64,000 bases of DNA from Amycolatopsis sp. NBC_01488 (GCF_036227105.1 NZ_CP109434.1:4158001-4222000), one strand, 5' to 3'. Positions 17,612 to 27,092 are shown, counted from the first letter of the stretch. The notes: generated from the letters alone by a model not told the origin. Numbers and translations are program-made.

Positions 17612-20600
17612 ACCAGCACCCGCGAACGGACCCGGGACGACGCTCCGCCTTCGGAGCGCGACCGGAAGTTCTCGCTCGGCGGGTTCTTCCGCCGGCCGAG
17701 CACGTGGATCGTGCTGGCGCTGACCACGTTGTCGTTCCTGCAGATGCCGGGAAAGACGACGTTCGACACGAAGCTGGACCTCGCCGTCGACCCGCTCGCC
17801 TTCCTCGGCCGCGCGCTGCACCTGTGGAACCCGCAGGCCACGGCGGGGGAGCTGCAGAACCAGGCGTACGGCTACCTCTTCCCGATGGGCCCGTTCTTCG
17901 CGCTGTGCCAGGCCGTCGGCCTGCCGGCGTGGATCGCGCAGCGGCTGTGGGGCGCGGTCCTGCTCTCGGCCGCGTTCGGGGGCGCCCTGCTGCTGGCGCG
18001 GGCGATGAAGCTCGGAACCGAACGCACCCGGCTCATCGGCGCGCTCGGGTACGCGCTCGCGCCGCGCATGCTGACCGAAATCGGCGGTCTGTCCGCGGAA
18101 ATGCTGCCCGCCGTGCTCCTGCCGTGGGTGCTGGTGCCGCTGGTGCGGGCCGGGACGATCGGTTCGCCACGCCGCGCCGCGGGGTTGTCCGCGATCGCCG
18201 TGCTGTGCATGGGCGGCGTCAACGGCGCGATGGTCGTGATGGCGCTCGTCCTGCCCGGACTGTGGCTGCTGACGCGCAAGTGGACGCGCCACCACGTCGA
18301 ACTGGTCCTGTGGTGGTTCGTCTTCGTCGTCGGCGCGACGCTGTGGTGGATCCTGCCGCTGCTGCTGCTCGGCGAGTACAGCCTGCCGTTCCTGGACTAC
18401 ATCGAGTCCGCGACGAACACCACCGCGCCCATGTCGCTGTTCGAGGTGCTGCGCGGGACCAACCAGTGGGTCGCCTACGTCGTGCAGGGCACGCCGTGGT
18501 GGCCCGGCGGCTGGTCGCTGATCGACAACCCCGTGCTGATGCTCGCGACCGGGCTCGTCGCCGGCGTCGGCCTGCTCGGGCTGACCCGGCGCGGCCTGCC
18601 GGAACGCCGGTTCCTGGTGCTGGGCGTCGTCACCGGCCTGACGCTGCTGACCATCGGGTACGTCGGCACGCTCGACAGCCCGCTCGCCGAGCAGGTCCGG
18701 CACCTGCTCGACGGGCCGCTCGCGCCGCTGCGCAACGTGCACAAGTTCGAGCCGGTGCTGCGGTTGCCGCTGATGCTGGCGTTCGTGCACGGCATCTCGA
18801 GCCCGGTTCGCCTGACGTCGCCGCGCCGGTTCCTGCGGCCGGCGCTCGGGCTGCTGCTCGTGCTGGTGATGGCCGCGCCGGCGTGGCTGCTGAACCTGCG
18901 GTCCGGGCCGGGCTGGGACGAGGTGCCCGGCTACTGGTACGACGCGATGGGCTACGTCGCGAAGGCCGACCCGAACGCGCGGACGCTGCTGCTGCCGGCC
19001 ACCGGCTTCGGCGAGTACGACTGGGGCCGCACGGTCGACGAGCCCGCGCAGGCGATCGCGAAGAGCCCGTGGGCGGTCCGCAACCAGGTGCCGTTGGGGT
19101 CCGAAGGAAACACCCGGCTGATGGACTCGGTCGACGCGGCCCTCGCCGACGGCCGCGGCGATCCCGGGCTCGCCGCGTTGCTGGCGCGGTCCGGCTACCG
19201 GTTCTTGGTGCTGCGCAACGACATCGACCGGGAACGGACCAACGCGCCGCCGATCGCCACCCTGCGAGCGGGGTTGGCGGGCTCGCCCGGCATCGGCAAG
19301 GTGAAGGAGTTCGGGCCCCTCGAGATCTACGAGGTGCGCCAACCGGTGCCGCTCGCCACGGCGACGTCCACAACGGACGTCCCGACGGTCAGCGGCGGCC
19401 CGGAGAACCTGCTGCCGCTCATCGACTCCGGCCAGCTCGACCCGGCGACGCCGACCGTGCTGACCGGCGACGGGGGATCGCCCGGCGGACCACGGCTGGT
19501 GACCGACGGCCTGCGCCGCGCCGAACGGAACGTCGGTGGCGTGCGCGACAACCTCAGTCAGACCCTCACCGCCGGGGAGGCGTTCCGCCAGCAGCGCGCC
19601 GCGGGTGACGTGCTGCCGTTCCCGGGCGAGGAGCACCAGACCGTGGCCGCCTACCGGGGCATCCGCGCGGTGACGGCGTCGACGGCCGCGTCGTTCGCCG
19701 ACGCGTTCGGCGGGTCCGACCCGGGGCACCAGCCCTTCGCGGCGATCGACGGCGACCCGCGCACGGCGTGGCACTCGTCGTCGTTCACCGGGCCGGTCGG
19801 CCAGTGGCTCGAGGTGGAGCTCGACACCCCGCGGCTGGTGACGTCGGTGGACCTGCAGCTGGTCGACGACATCCGCGTCGGCTGGCCGCCGACCCGGATC
19901 CGGATCACCACCGACAACGGCTCGGTCGACCAGCAGGTGATCCGCGGCGCGGGGTCGCACAACTACACCGTCGCGCCCGGCGTCACGCGCAAGGTGCGGA
20001 TCACGCTGCTGTCGCTGGTGGTCGGGCGGCAGGACGGGAACGTCGGCATCGCGGAGCTGAAGATCCCCGGCACCGAACCGCAGCGCGCGCTGGAAGTCCC
20101 CGCCGACCTGCCGGCCGGGCCCGCGCCCGGGTTCTCGTTCACCCGCGGCGCCCAGCCGCGCTACGCGTGCCTGCCCGCCGACGGCGCGGTGCGCTGCGAC
20201 GCCTCGGCCGCCCGCGACGGCGAGGAGCCCGACGGCATCCACCGGCTCTTCAGCACCCCGGCCGAGCAGACGTTCCTGGTCGGCGGCTCGGTGCTGCCCG
20301 CGGGCGGCGGCAAGAACCCGGTCACGCTGCCGGGCGTCACGGTCGCGTCGACGTCGCAGCTGGCCGGCGACCCGGCGGCGGGCGGGTTCGCGGCGGTGGA
20401 CGGCGACGCGGGCACGACGTGGCGCCCCGACGTCACCGACCTGCGCCCCGCGCTCACCCTGGGCTGGCCCGCCGCGAAGCGGATTTCCGGGCTGCACATC
20501 GGGGTTTCGCCGTCGAGCGGCGCCCGGGTCCCCCGGCAGGTGGAGCTGGTCGGCAGGGCCGGGACGCGCACGGTGCAGCTCGACGCGGGCGGGTCGGCGT

Positions 20601-21613
20601 CGTTCGAGCCGCTGGACACCGACCAGCTGCAGATCGTGCTGCCCGGCGACGACGACGATCCCGCCGCGCGCGCGACGGTCGGCATCGGGAGCCTGGAGCT
20701 GTCCGGCACCGACGGGCTCCTGCCCGGGCCGGACCCGGCGTTCACGGTGCCGTGCGGGTCCGGGCCGAACGTCCACCTCGACGGGCTCGACTACCGGACG
20801 TCGGTGCAGGGCACGCTGTCCGACATCACCGCGCACCGGCCGCTGGCCCTGCGGATGTGCCGGGATTCGGAGGGCGGGATCTCGCTGCCGTCCGGCGGGC
20901 ACGAGCTGCGGACCGACCGGTCGGACTCGTTCGTCGTCCAGGACCTGTGGCTGCGTCCGTCCGTGGCGGCCACGCCGCCGGTGCACCGCGCGGTGCAGGT
21001 GGGGACCTGGGACGCGGCGTCGCGGTCGGTGACGGTCGGGCCGGGCGCGGAGGCGGTGCTGGCGATCCCGGAGAACGCGAACGCGGGCTGGGTGGCCACT
21101 GTGGACGGACGCGAGCTGGCCCGCACCCGCGTCGACGGCTGGCAGCAGGCCTGGATCGTCCCGGCCGGCGCGGGCGGGGTCGTGTCGCTGTCGTTCACCC
21201 CGGACCACGCGTACGGGACGTCGTTGCTGATCGGCGCGTTCGCGGTGGTGCTGCTGCTGTCCGGCGTGTTCTGGCCGGCCCGGCGGCGGTCGTTCCCGGT
21301 GGTAGCGGGCGGTTCCCTGGTGCCGGTGGCGCTGATCGGGCTGCTGGTGGCGCTGGGCGGGATGCTGCCGGTGGTGCTGCTGATCGCGTGCCTGCTGGCG
21401 CGTCAGTTCTGGGACCGCGCCCCGCGCTACCTGGCGTTCGGCGGCATGGCCGTGGCGGCCGCGGTGTCGGTGACGGGCCGGATCCTGGGCCACGGCCAGG
21501 AGTGGGCGTACGGCCCGGTGACCCAGGCGGCCCTGCTCCTGGCGGCGGCCGCGATGGTGGCGACCTGCGTGGACTGGTTCACCCGCAAGGAGAACCCCAC
21601 CGAGCCGGCGTAG
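17606..21613 (+). CDS. aftD: Alpha-(1->3)-arabinofuranosyltransferase AftD
   Basis: A 1335-aa membrane enzyme of the DUF3367/AftD family, which adds branching arabinofuranose from decaprenyl-phosphoarabinose to arabinogalactan and lipoarabinomannan. The N-terminal part (about 45-430) is a multi-helix GT-C core with the acidic FDTKLDLAVDP loop after helix 1. Soluble periplasmic regions follow, including two F5/8-type carbohydrate-binding modules near residues 695-810 and 920-1040. C-terminal helices lie at about 1205-1325. Length, domain order and the nearby DUF2613 gene match mycobacterial aftD. The ATG probably heads a leaderless mRNA. Confidence 0.92.
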   Translation: MVTSTRERTRDDAPPSERDRKFSLGGFFRRPSTWIVLALTTLSFLQMPGKTTFDTKLDLAVDPLAFLGRALHLWNPQATAGELQNQAYGYLFPMGPFFALCQAVGLPAWIAQRLWGAVLLSAAFGGALLLARAMKLGTERTRLIGALGYALAPRMLTEIGGLSAEMLPAVLLPWVLVPLVRAGTIGSPRRAAGLSAIAVLCMGGVNGAMVVMALVLPGLWLLTRKWTRHHVELVLWWFVFVVGATLWWILPLLLLGEYSLPFLDYIESATNTTAPMSLFEVLRGTNQWVAYVVQGTPWWPGGWSLIDNPVLMLATGLVAGVGLLGLTRRGLPERRFLVLGVVTGLTLLTIGYVGTLDSPLAEQVRHLLDGPLAPLRNVHKFEPVLRLPLMLAFVHGISSPVRLTSPRRFLRPALGLLLVLVMAAPAWLLNLRSGPGWDEVPGYWYDAMGYVAKADPNARTLLLPATGFGEYDWGRTVDEPAQAIAKSPWAVRNQVPLGSEGNTRLMDSVDAALADGRGDPGLAALLARSGYRFLVLRNDIDRERTNAPPIATLRAGLAGSPGIGKVKEFGPLEIYEVRQPVPLATATSTTDVPTVSGGPENLLPLIDSGQLDPATPTVLTGDGGSPGGPRLVTDGLRRAERNVGGVRDNLSQTLTAGEAFRQQRAAGDVLPFPGEEHQTVAAYRGIRAVTASTAASFADAFGGSDPGHQPFAAIDGDPRTAWHSSSFTGPVGQWLEVELDTPRLVTSVDLQLVDDIRVGWPPTRIRITTDNGSVDQQVIRGAGSHNYTVAPGVTRKVRITLLSLVVGRQDGNVGIAELKIPGTEPQRALEVPADLPAGPAPGFSFTRGAQPRYACLPADGAVRCDASAARDGEEPDGIHRLFSTPAEQTFLVGGSVLPAGGGKNPVTLPGVTVASTSQLAGDPAAGGFAAVDGDAGTTWRPDVTDLRPALTLGWPAAKRISGLHIGVSPSSGARVPRQVELVGRAGTRTVQLDAGGSASFEPLDTDQLQIVLPGDDDDPAARATVGIGSLELSGTDGLLPGPDPAFTVPCGSGPNVHLDGLDYRTSVQGTLSDITAHRPLALRMCRDSEGGISLPSGGHELRTDRSDSFVVQDLWLRPSVAATPPVHRAVQVGTWDAASRSVTVGPGAEAVLAIPENANAGWVATVDGRELARTRVDGWQQAWIVPAGAGGVVSLSFTPDHAYGTSLLIGAFAVVLLLSGVFWPARRRSFPVVAGGSLVPVALIGLLVALGGMLPVVLLIACLLARQFWDRAPRYLAFGGMAVAAAVSVTGRILGHGQEWAYGPVTQAALLLAAAAMVATCVDWFTRKENPTEPA

Positions 21614-21655
21614 GTGAGCAGACCCGTAACTCGCGTGCTGGGGAACGTAACTCCC

Positions 21656-21695
21656 GTGATTGAGGCCGGAACTCGCGAGTTACGGCCTCAATCAC
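21656..21695. repeat. 40-bp near-perfect palindrome after aftD
   Basis: The left arm GTGATTGAGGCCG and right arm CGGCCTCAATCAC flank a self-complementary ACTCGCGAGT core; only one base pair in the whole 40 bp is mismatched. It lies between the convergent aftD and flippase stops and could act as a bidirectional terminator or belong to a dispersed repeat family. Confidence 0.75.
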
Positions 21696-21754
21696 GCGAA
21701 ATCCGGCTCCAGTCACGCGAAATCCGGCTCCAGTCACGCGAGTCACGGCTCGGA
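21692..21754. repeat. Three 21-bp tandem repeats
   Basis: Units start at 21692, 21713 and 21734. The first two are identical (TCACGCGAAATCCGGCTCCA plus G); the third is degenerate (TCACGCGAGTCACGGCTC plus GGA). The array abuts the stop codon of the minus-strand flippase gene. Confidence 0.8.
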
Positions 21755-22966
21755 TCACGGGTGCTCGGCGGTGCGGCGGGCGCGCAGCTCCAGCACGAAC
21801 CCGGCCACGGCCAGGCCGCCGGCGCAGCAGGCGGCCACCGTCACCACCTGGGTCGCCGACGCGTGCAGCCACGCCGTGATCAGCAGCGCCTCCACGGCCA
21901 CCGCCGCCCACATCAGCACCGCCGCCCGGCGGTCGCCGTCCGCCAGGCGCGCGTACAGCAGGATCTGCACCAGCGCCAGCATCGACCCGGCCAGCGCGAA
22001 CGGCCACACCGGCATCGTGCTCCCGGCGTACTTCGCCCCGCCGATCAGCGCCAGCAACGACGGCCCCAGCAGCACCGAAGCCAGCAGGACGAAAGCGTCC
22101 AGGAAAGCGCACACCGCCAACGCCACCGGCAGCACGCGACGACGTCCGGAGGCCGCGGCGAACCGGGGGAGCACCAGCACGCCCACCGCCTGCGGCAGCC
22201 AGTACGCGATCTTCGTGACGATCGCCCCGAGCGCGTACTCGCCCGCGGAACCGGCGGGCAGCGTGTGCCGGGCCAGCACCAGGTCCAGGTTCACCAGCAG
22301 CACCAGCGCCAGCATCGCTTGCGCCGTATGGAGTACTTCGACGCCGTGGCGGTCGGCCCAGCGCGGACGCGGGCGGCCGCAGATCTGCCAGCCCGTCACG
22401 ACCACCGCCAGCGACCCGATCGCCGTCCCGGCCAGTGCCCCGGTGGGAGAGCCCGTCACCACGAGACCCACCACGGACCCGCCGACCTTGCCGAGCCCCT
22501 CCAGCGCGATCAGGCCGGCCAGCACCGCGAACCGATGGCCGCCCTGCAGCAGCCCGTGGAACATGCCCAGCAGCGTCAACGGCCCGAGCGCGGCCGTCAC
22601 CAGCAGCGCCGGCGTCAGCGACCCCAAGTGCAGCAGGAGCACCAGCAACGGGCTGAGCGTCAGCCCCGCCGTCGCGACGATCCCGCTCGTCACCAGCCCC
22701 AGTGCGAACAGCGATCCCCGGGACAACGACGGCGAGCGCGCGACCCGCAGCGCCACCACCGTCTGCAGCCCCATCGCCGGGACGACGCCGATCACCAGCA
22801 CCGCCAGCAGCGAGCTCAGCTCCCCGAACGCGCCGGGCGCGAGGATCCGCGCGGCCGCGAGGCTCAGCACGTAGCTGCCCGCGTTGTTGCCCGCGAGCGC
22901 GAGCGAGACGAGGATCGCCGCGACCCGGTTGCCGGTCCGGGCCGGCACTTCGGTGTCTACGCTCAA
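21755..22966 (-). CDS. Polysaccharide/lipid-linked oligosaccharide flippase-like membrane protein
   Basis: A 403-aa protein with about 11-12 hydrophobic segments and few charged residues. The opening (NRVAAILVSLALAGNNAGSY, then AARILAPGAFGELSSLLAVL) resembles Wzx/oligosaccharide flippase proteins, which move lipid-linked glycans across the membrane. The TTG start at 22966 is supported by GGGAG 7 bp upstream. It is convergent with aftD and divergent from a GT-C-like gene, fitting an envelope glycan role. Confidence 0.78.
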   Translation of the reverse strand: MSVDTEVPARTGNRVAAILVSLALAGNNAGSYVLSLAAARILAPGAFGELSSLLAVLVIGVVPAMGLQTVVALRVARSPSLSRGSLFALGLVTSGIVATAGLTLSPLLVLLLHLGSLTPALLVTAALGPLTLLGMFHGLLQGGHRFAVLAGLIALEGLGKVGGSVVGLVVTGSPTGALAGTAIGSLAVVVTGWQICGRPRPRWADRHGVEVLHTAQAMLALVLLVNLDLVLARHTLPAGSAGEYALGAIVTKIAYWLPQAVGVLVLPRFAAASGRRRVLPVALAVCAFLDAFVLLASVLLGPSLLALIGGAKYAGSTMPVWPFALAGSMLALVQILLYARLADGDRRAAVLMWAAVAVEALLITAWLHASATQVVTVAACCAGGLAVAGFVLELRARRTAEHP

Positions 22967-22977
22967 CGGCGGGCTCC

Positions 22978-22995
22978 CATTACCGGCGGGTAATG
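22978..22995. promoter_or_regulatory. CATTACC-N4-GGTAATG dyad in a divergent promoter region
   Basis: A perfect 7-4-7 inverted repeat lies 12 bp upstream of the flippase start and 41 bp upstream of the 23037 gene. The same ATTACC-N4-GGTAAT core recurs at 29044-29059 before the DUF3068 gene. It probably binds a regulator shared across the locus. Confidence 0.5.
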
Positions 22996-23036
22996 ACCAG
23001 GGACCCTAACCGCGTGGGCAACGGAAAGGAAGGGCA

Positions 23037-24719
23037 GTGGACGCACCGAGCAGGCGGCTCGCGCTGCCCGTCGTGTCCGCCCTGCTGGCCTTCGCCGTCT
23101 GCGCGCCGTTGCTGGGCCGCGGGTTCGTCCTGTCCTACGACATGGTGTTCGCGCCCCGGCAGTACTTCGTGCCGGACGCCTTCGGGATCGGCAGCACACT
23201 CCCGCGGTCCGTCCCGGCCGACGCCGCCGTCGCGCTGGCGACCACCCTGCTGCCCGGCGACATCGTCCAGAAGATCGTCCTGCTGCTGGCCGTTTTCGGG
23301 GCCGCACTGGGCGCCGGACGGCTGGTCCCGACCGAGCACCTGGGCACGCGGCTCGTCGCCGCGACCGCGTACGCGTGGACGCCGTACGTCGCGGAGCGGC
23401 TCTTCATCGGGCACTGGCCGCTGCTGCTGACCTACGCCTGCCTGCCGTGGATCGTCCAAGCGGGGCTCGCCGCGCGCGAGCACGAGCCGAACGCGCTGCC
23501 GAAGCTGGTGATCGCGTGCGCCCCGGCCGTCCTGACGCCGCCGGGTGGGGTGCTCGCCGCCGCCGTCATGGCCGTGGCCGGCGGTTCCCGCCGCCTCGGG
23601 CAGACGCTGGCCATCGCGATCGTGCTCAACCTGCCGTGGCTGGTCCCGACGTTCCTCAACACCGATGGCACGTTCTCCGACCCGGCCGGCGTCACGGCGT
23701 TCAGCGCCCGCGCCGAAAGCTGGGGTCCCGCGCTGCTCAGCGTGCTCGGCCTGGGCGGCATCTGGAACGCCGAAACGGTGCCCGGCAGCCGGTCCATGCC
23801 GCTCATCCCGGTGCTGACGCTCGTCGTCGTCGCGATCGCGGTGGCCGGGCTCCGGCCGCTCACGAAGAGGTGGGGGAAGGCGCCCGCCCGCTCGCTGTTC
23901 GCCCTCGGTGTCGCGGGCGTGCTCCTCGCTTCGCTGGCGACCTTGCCGGGCGGCGACGCGCTGCTGACCGCGGCCACGCGGCACCTGCCCGGCGCCGGAC
24001 TCCTGCGGGACGCCCAGAAGTGGGTCGCGTGGTGGGCGCTGCCGCTCGCGCTGGGCTTCGCGCTGGGGATCGAGGCCGCCGCGGCGAAGCTGAAGACCGA
24101 GCGCGGCCGCGTCGCGCTCGTGACGGCGGCGGCCGTCTTCCCCCTGCTCACCCTGCCGGACCTGGCCTGGGGCGGCTGGGGACGGCTCGGCACCGCGCAG
24201 TACCCGGCCGACTGGCAGGCCGTGTCCGAAGTGCTCGATGACCGCCCCGGCGACGTGCTGACGCTGCCGCTCTCGGCGTTCCGCGGGTTCGCCTGGAACG
24301 CCGACCGCACGCAGCTCGACCCGGCCCCGCGCGTCCTCCCGAAACCCGTGCTGATGGACGACACCCTGCAGGTGGGGGCCGACCGGATCGCCGGGGAGGA
24401 CCCGCGCATCGGCGACGTCCGCGCCGCGACGTCCGCGCAGGAGCTCACCGACGCGGGCATCGGCTGGATCCTCGTCGAACACGGGACACCCGGCGACGTC
24501 GACCCGCGGTTGCTCGCCGGCGCGACCCGGGTGTGGTCCGGTGACTGGCTGACGCTGTACCGGACCCCGGGTGTGCCGGTGGTGAAAGCGATCTCGTGGG
24601 CGCCTGCCTTGGTGGCGAACGGAGTAGCGCTCACGTCGCTGTGCGTCGCACTGTTGTGCCGCATGTTACCGATGCGTACATTGGGCCGCGGCAGGAATTC
24701 CCCGCCGCGGAAGGAGTGA
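23037..24719 (+). CDS. Polytopic membrane protein of the AftD locus (GT-C-like)
   Basis: A 560-aa protein starting at GTG with GGAAAGGAAGGG upstream. It has roughly 11 hydrophobic segments. A first helix is followed by a loop with the acidic residue in VLSYDMVFAPRQYF, as in GT-C enzymes, and by LGTRLVAATAYAWTPYVAERL, which resembles the corresponding AftD region. It is likely a lipid-phosphosugar-dependent transferase or partner; mycobacterial Rv0226c is a possible counterpart. DUF2613 follows within 3 bp, so they form an operon. Confidence 0.72.
   Translation: MDAPSRRLALPVVSALLAFAVCAPLLGRGFVLSYDMVFAPRQYFVPDAFGIGSTLPRSVPADAAVALATTLLPGDIVQKIVLLLAVFGAALGAGRLVPTEHLGTRLVAATAYAWTPYVAERLFIGHWPLLLTYACLPWIVQAGLAAREHEPNALPKLVIACAPAVLTPPGGVLAAAVMAVAGGSRRLGQTLAIAIVLNLPWLVPTFLNTDGTFSDPAGVTAFSARAESWGPALLSVLGLGGIWNAETVPGSRSMPLIPVLTLVVVAIAVAGLRPLTKRWGKAPARSLFALGVAGVLLASLATLPGGDALLTAATRHLPGAGLLRDAQKWVAWWALPLALGFALGIEAAAAKLKTERGRVALVTAAAVFPLLTLPDLAWGGWGRLGTAQYPADWQAVSEVLDDRPGDVLTLPLSAFRGFAWNADRTQLDPAPRVLPKPVLMDDTLQVGADRIAGEDPRIGDVRAATSAQELTDAGIGWILVEHGTPGDVDPRLLAGATRVWSGDWLTLYRTPGVPVVKAISWAPALVANGVALTSLCVALLCRMLPMRTLGRGRNSPPRKE
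24666..24680 (+). promoter_or_regulatory. TTACCGATGCGTACA motif before the DUF2613 gene
   Basis: This 15-mer recurs with one change at 27093-27107, upstream of a methyltransferase gene in the same locus. It shares TTACC with the perfect dyads at 22978 and 29044. It lies within the end of the upstream membrane protein gene, so it may be coincidental. Confidence 0.3.
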
Positions 24720-24722
24720 CAC

Positions 24723-24905
24723 GTGGGCACGGTCATCGGCGTGGTCGCCGCCGTCGTCATCGGAGGCGGTCTCGCGACCGGAGCCGGGTTCGCCCTCACC
24801 CAGGGCGCCGACCCGGACAGCTCCGCCCAGGTGCAGCAACAGCTCAACGCGCAGGTGAAGTACAACCCCGCCGACCACCCGAACAAGATCTACGGGAACC
24901 GCTGA
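24723..24905 (+). CDS. DUF2613 small membrane protein
   Basis: A 60-aa protein with one membrane helix (residues 4-27: VIGVVAAVVIGGGLATGAGFAL) and a short extracellular tail ending in YGNR, the conserved DUF2613 ending. Such proteins are encoded beside aftD in mycobacteria (Rv0236A). It starts at GTG after GAAGGAGTG, 3 bp after the previous stop, and 4 bp separate its stop from the next start. An accessory role to the arabinosyltransferase machinery is inferred. Confidence 0.85.
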   Translation: MGTVIGVVAAVVIGGGLATGAGFALTQGADPDSSAQVQQQLNAQVKYNPADHPNKIYGNR

Positions 24906-24909
24906 CGCG

Positions 24910-25992
24910 GTGACCTGGCTCGCCTCCGACCACGCGCACCGCGTCGTCGGGCTCTACGGCGACCCCACCGTTTCGTGGAGCATCCTCCTCGAAGCGGACC
25001 TCGGCACGGCCGCTCCCGAACCGGAGAAGCTCCGGGCCCGGCTTGCGGCCGCCGTCCAGCAGTACCCGCACCTCGGTGCCGTGCCGGACATCGAGCGGGC
25101 CACCGACCTGCCGGCCACGCGCGACCGCTTCGCTTCGGCGCCTTACGAACGCGGTGCGCCGCTCCTGCGCGTCGCGGTCGGCGAACCCACTCTCCTCATC
25201 GCCGCGCACCACGGCGCCCTCGACGGTCTCGGTCTGCTCTCGCTGCTCGGCATCCTGCTCGACGTCCCGGTTTCCTCGGCGGCGACCGGGATCGGCGAGC
25301 GCGCCGGCGGCAAGCCCTTCGCCCTTTCGGCCGTCCAGCGGCTCGCTGAGGCGCTTTTCGCGCCCCCGGGCCGGATCGCACCCGACCGGCGGACCGAAGC
25401 CGGGGGAGACGTCTTCGCGGCCCGGCACGAGCCACGGCTGCGGCTGGGGGCCGCCGGGTTCGTCGCGGCCGCCGCCCGCGCCACCGAAGGCTGGAACCGC
25501 GCCCACGGCGCCCGCACCGCTCGCGTGGTGGCCGCGCTGGGCGCGTCGTGGCGGTCGGGAGCCGCGCCGGAACCGGTGCACGACAGCGCGTTCTTCCGGC
25601 TGCGGCTGCGCCCCGGCGCGGACGTCACGGCCGTCCTGGCGGCCCAGCCGCCGGAACCGGACTTCCCGGCCCGCAGCAGCCGGCTCGCCCGGCTGGGCAC
25701 GCGGCTGCTGGCGAGCCGGCTCGGGTCGACGTTCCTGGTGTCCAACCTCGGCGTGGTGTCCACCGGGGACACCGTGCGCTCGCTGGCGTTCTACCCCGCC
25801 GCGAGCGGCCGCTCAGGCGTGGCGTTCGGCGCGGCGACCACCGGGGACACCACCACGGTCACCGTGCGGGCCCGCCGCAAGGACTTCGACGCGGCCGCCG
25901 CCGCGCGGCTGCTGGACGAGTTCCGGGACGCGGTACGGGACCAGCCGCCGCGGCCGGGGCGCCGGGCGTCCGGAGACGTCCCGGACCAGTGA
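24910..25992 (+). CDS. Condensation-domain-type acyltransferase
   Basis: A 360-aa protein with AAHHGALDGLG near residues 96-106, which fits the HHxxxDG catalytic motif of condensation/PapA-type acyltransferases. A second half contains a DxxRGxx-poor but FLVSNLGVVS-containing region, like the usual second lobe. Members acylate sugars, lipids or amines from CoA or carrier-protein thioesters. Coupled to DUF2613 by 4 bp, it may acylate a cell-wall glycan or lipid. It overlaps the convergent glycosyltransferase by 180 bp. Confidence 0.75.
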   Translation: MTWLASDHAHRVVGLYGDPTVSWSILLEADLGTAAPEPEKLRARLAAAVQQYPHLGAVPDIERATDLPATRDRFASAPYERGAPLLRVAVGEPTLLIAAHHGALDGLGLLSLLGILLDVPVSSAATGIGERAGGKPFALSAVQRLAEALFAPPGRIAPDRRTEAGGDVFAARHEPRLRLGAAGFVAAAARATEGWNRAHGARTARVVAALGASWRSGAAPEPVHDSAFFRLRLRPGADVTAVLAAQPPEPDFPARSSRLARLGTRLLASRLGSTFLVSNLGVVSTGDTVRSLAFYPAASGRSGVAFGAATTGDTTTVTVRARRKDFDAAAAARLLDEFRDAVRDQPPRPGRRASGDVPDQ

Positions 25993-27060
25993 CGCGAACT
26001 GCCCGACGCTCGCGTCCCAGCTGAACTGCCCGGCCCGCTCGGCGCCGGCCAGGCCCATCTCCGCGCGGCGCAGCCCGTCGGCGAGCAGGCCGTCGACCTG
26101 GGCGGTGAAGTCGTCGAAGTCCTCGGCCAGCAGGCCGGTGCGACCCTCCACGATGGACTCGGCGACACCGCCCGCCGCGCGGTAGGCGACCGACGGGACG
26201 CCGTGCGCCGCGGCCTCCATGATGACGATGCCCCAACCCTCCTTGACCGACGGGCACAGGTGCAGCCACGACCGCGCGAGGATCTCGTGCTTGGCGTGCT
26301 CGTCGACCCAGCCGTGCAGGACGACGCGGTCCGCCACCCCGCGCGAAGCCGCGTGCGCGCGCAGGACCTCGTCCCACGGCCCCTGGCCGACGACCTCGAG
26401 CTTCAGGTCCGGCCAGCGCCGCGCCAGCCGCGCGACGACGTCGATGGCGTGCTCGATCCGCTTGTGCGGCACCAGCCTGCTCACCGCGACCAGCGTCGGC
26501 GTGGCGTCGCGCTCGGCCGCGCACTCCGGCGGCGCGTCGAGCCCGTTCGGCACCACGGTGACGCGCTCGCGCTCGACCCCGAGGCCCGCCAGCTCCGCCT
26601 TGGTGACCTCGGAAACCGTGGCGTAGCGGCACTCGCGGAACAGCCACGGCGCCAGCCGCGACTCGATCCACCAGCCGACCCGGCCCAGCGTCTCGCCGAG
26701 CGCGCTGATCCACTGTTCCTTGTGGACGTGGTGCACGAGCACCAGCACCGGACAGCCGGCGACCAGCCGGGCGAAGAACGGCATCCCGTTCTGCACGTCG
26801 ACCACCAGGTCGGCGCCGGCCCGGCGGATGGCGCGCAGCGCGTGCGCGTACACGCCGAACTTGTTGCCGCGCCGCCGGTAGCGGACGCCGTCGCGCCACT
26901 CGCCGTTGGTCGCGCCCGGGTAGGCCGCGCACTGGATTTCGACCCGGTACCCGGCTCTCGCGAGCCCTTCGGCCATCCGCTCGACGTATCGCTCCGACCC
27001 GCCGCCTTCGGGGTGGCCGGTGTCGCGCCAGTTGACGAGGAGCACTCGAGGTCGTTCCAT
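25813..27060 (-). CDS. GT4 family glycosyltransferase
   Basis: About 415 aa, two Rossmann lobes. The N-terminal HPEGGGSERYVERMAEGLA loop binds acceptor. The C-terminal lobe has LVAVSRLVPHKRI and the donor-binding SVKEGWGIVIMEAAAHGVP motif with its EX7E spacing (E at KEGWG and IMEA). The ATG at 27060 was chosen over an upstream TTG (27072). The last 60 residues run opposite the acyltransferase gene and are Arg/Pro/Gly-rich beyond the usual domain end. It resembles mycobacterial Rv0225, so transfer to an envelope glycan is likely. Confidence 0.85.
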   Translation of the reverse strand: MERPRVLLVNWRDTGHPEGGGSERYVERMAEGLARAGYRVEIQCAAYPGATNGEWRDGVRYRRRGNKFGVYAHALRAIRRAGADLVVDVQNGMPFFARLVAGCPVLVLVHHVHKEQWISALGETLGRVGWWIESRLAPWLFRECRYATVSEVTKAELAGLGVERERVTVVPNGLDAPPECAAERDATPTLVAVSRLVPHKRIEHAIDVVARLARRWPDLKLEVVGQGPWDEVLRAHAASRGVADRVVLHGWVDEHAKHEILARSWLHLCPSVKEGWGIVIMEAAAHGVPSVAYRAAGGVAESIVEGRTGLLAEDFDDFTAQVDGLLADGLRRAEMGLAGAERAGQFSWDASVGQFASLVRDVSGRPAPRPRRLVPYRVPELVQQPRGGGRVEVLAAGPHGDRGGVPGGRRAERHA

Positions 27061-27092
27061 CGGGTTATCCAAACTGTAGCGACGATGCTAGG

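Noticed and set aside
17580..21493. Long minus-strand extension of the methyltransferase frame opposite aftD
   Set aside because: Only the segment below about 17572 looks like a protein family; the rest is His/Arg/Gln-rich antisense noise.
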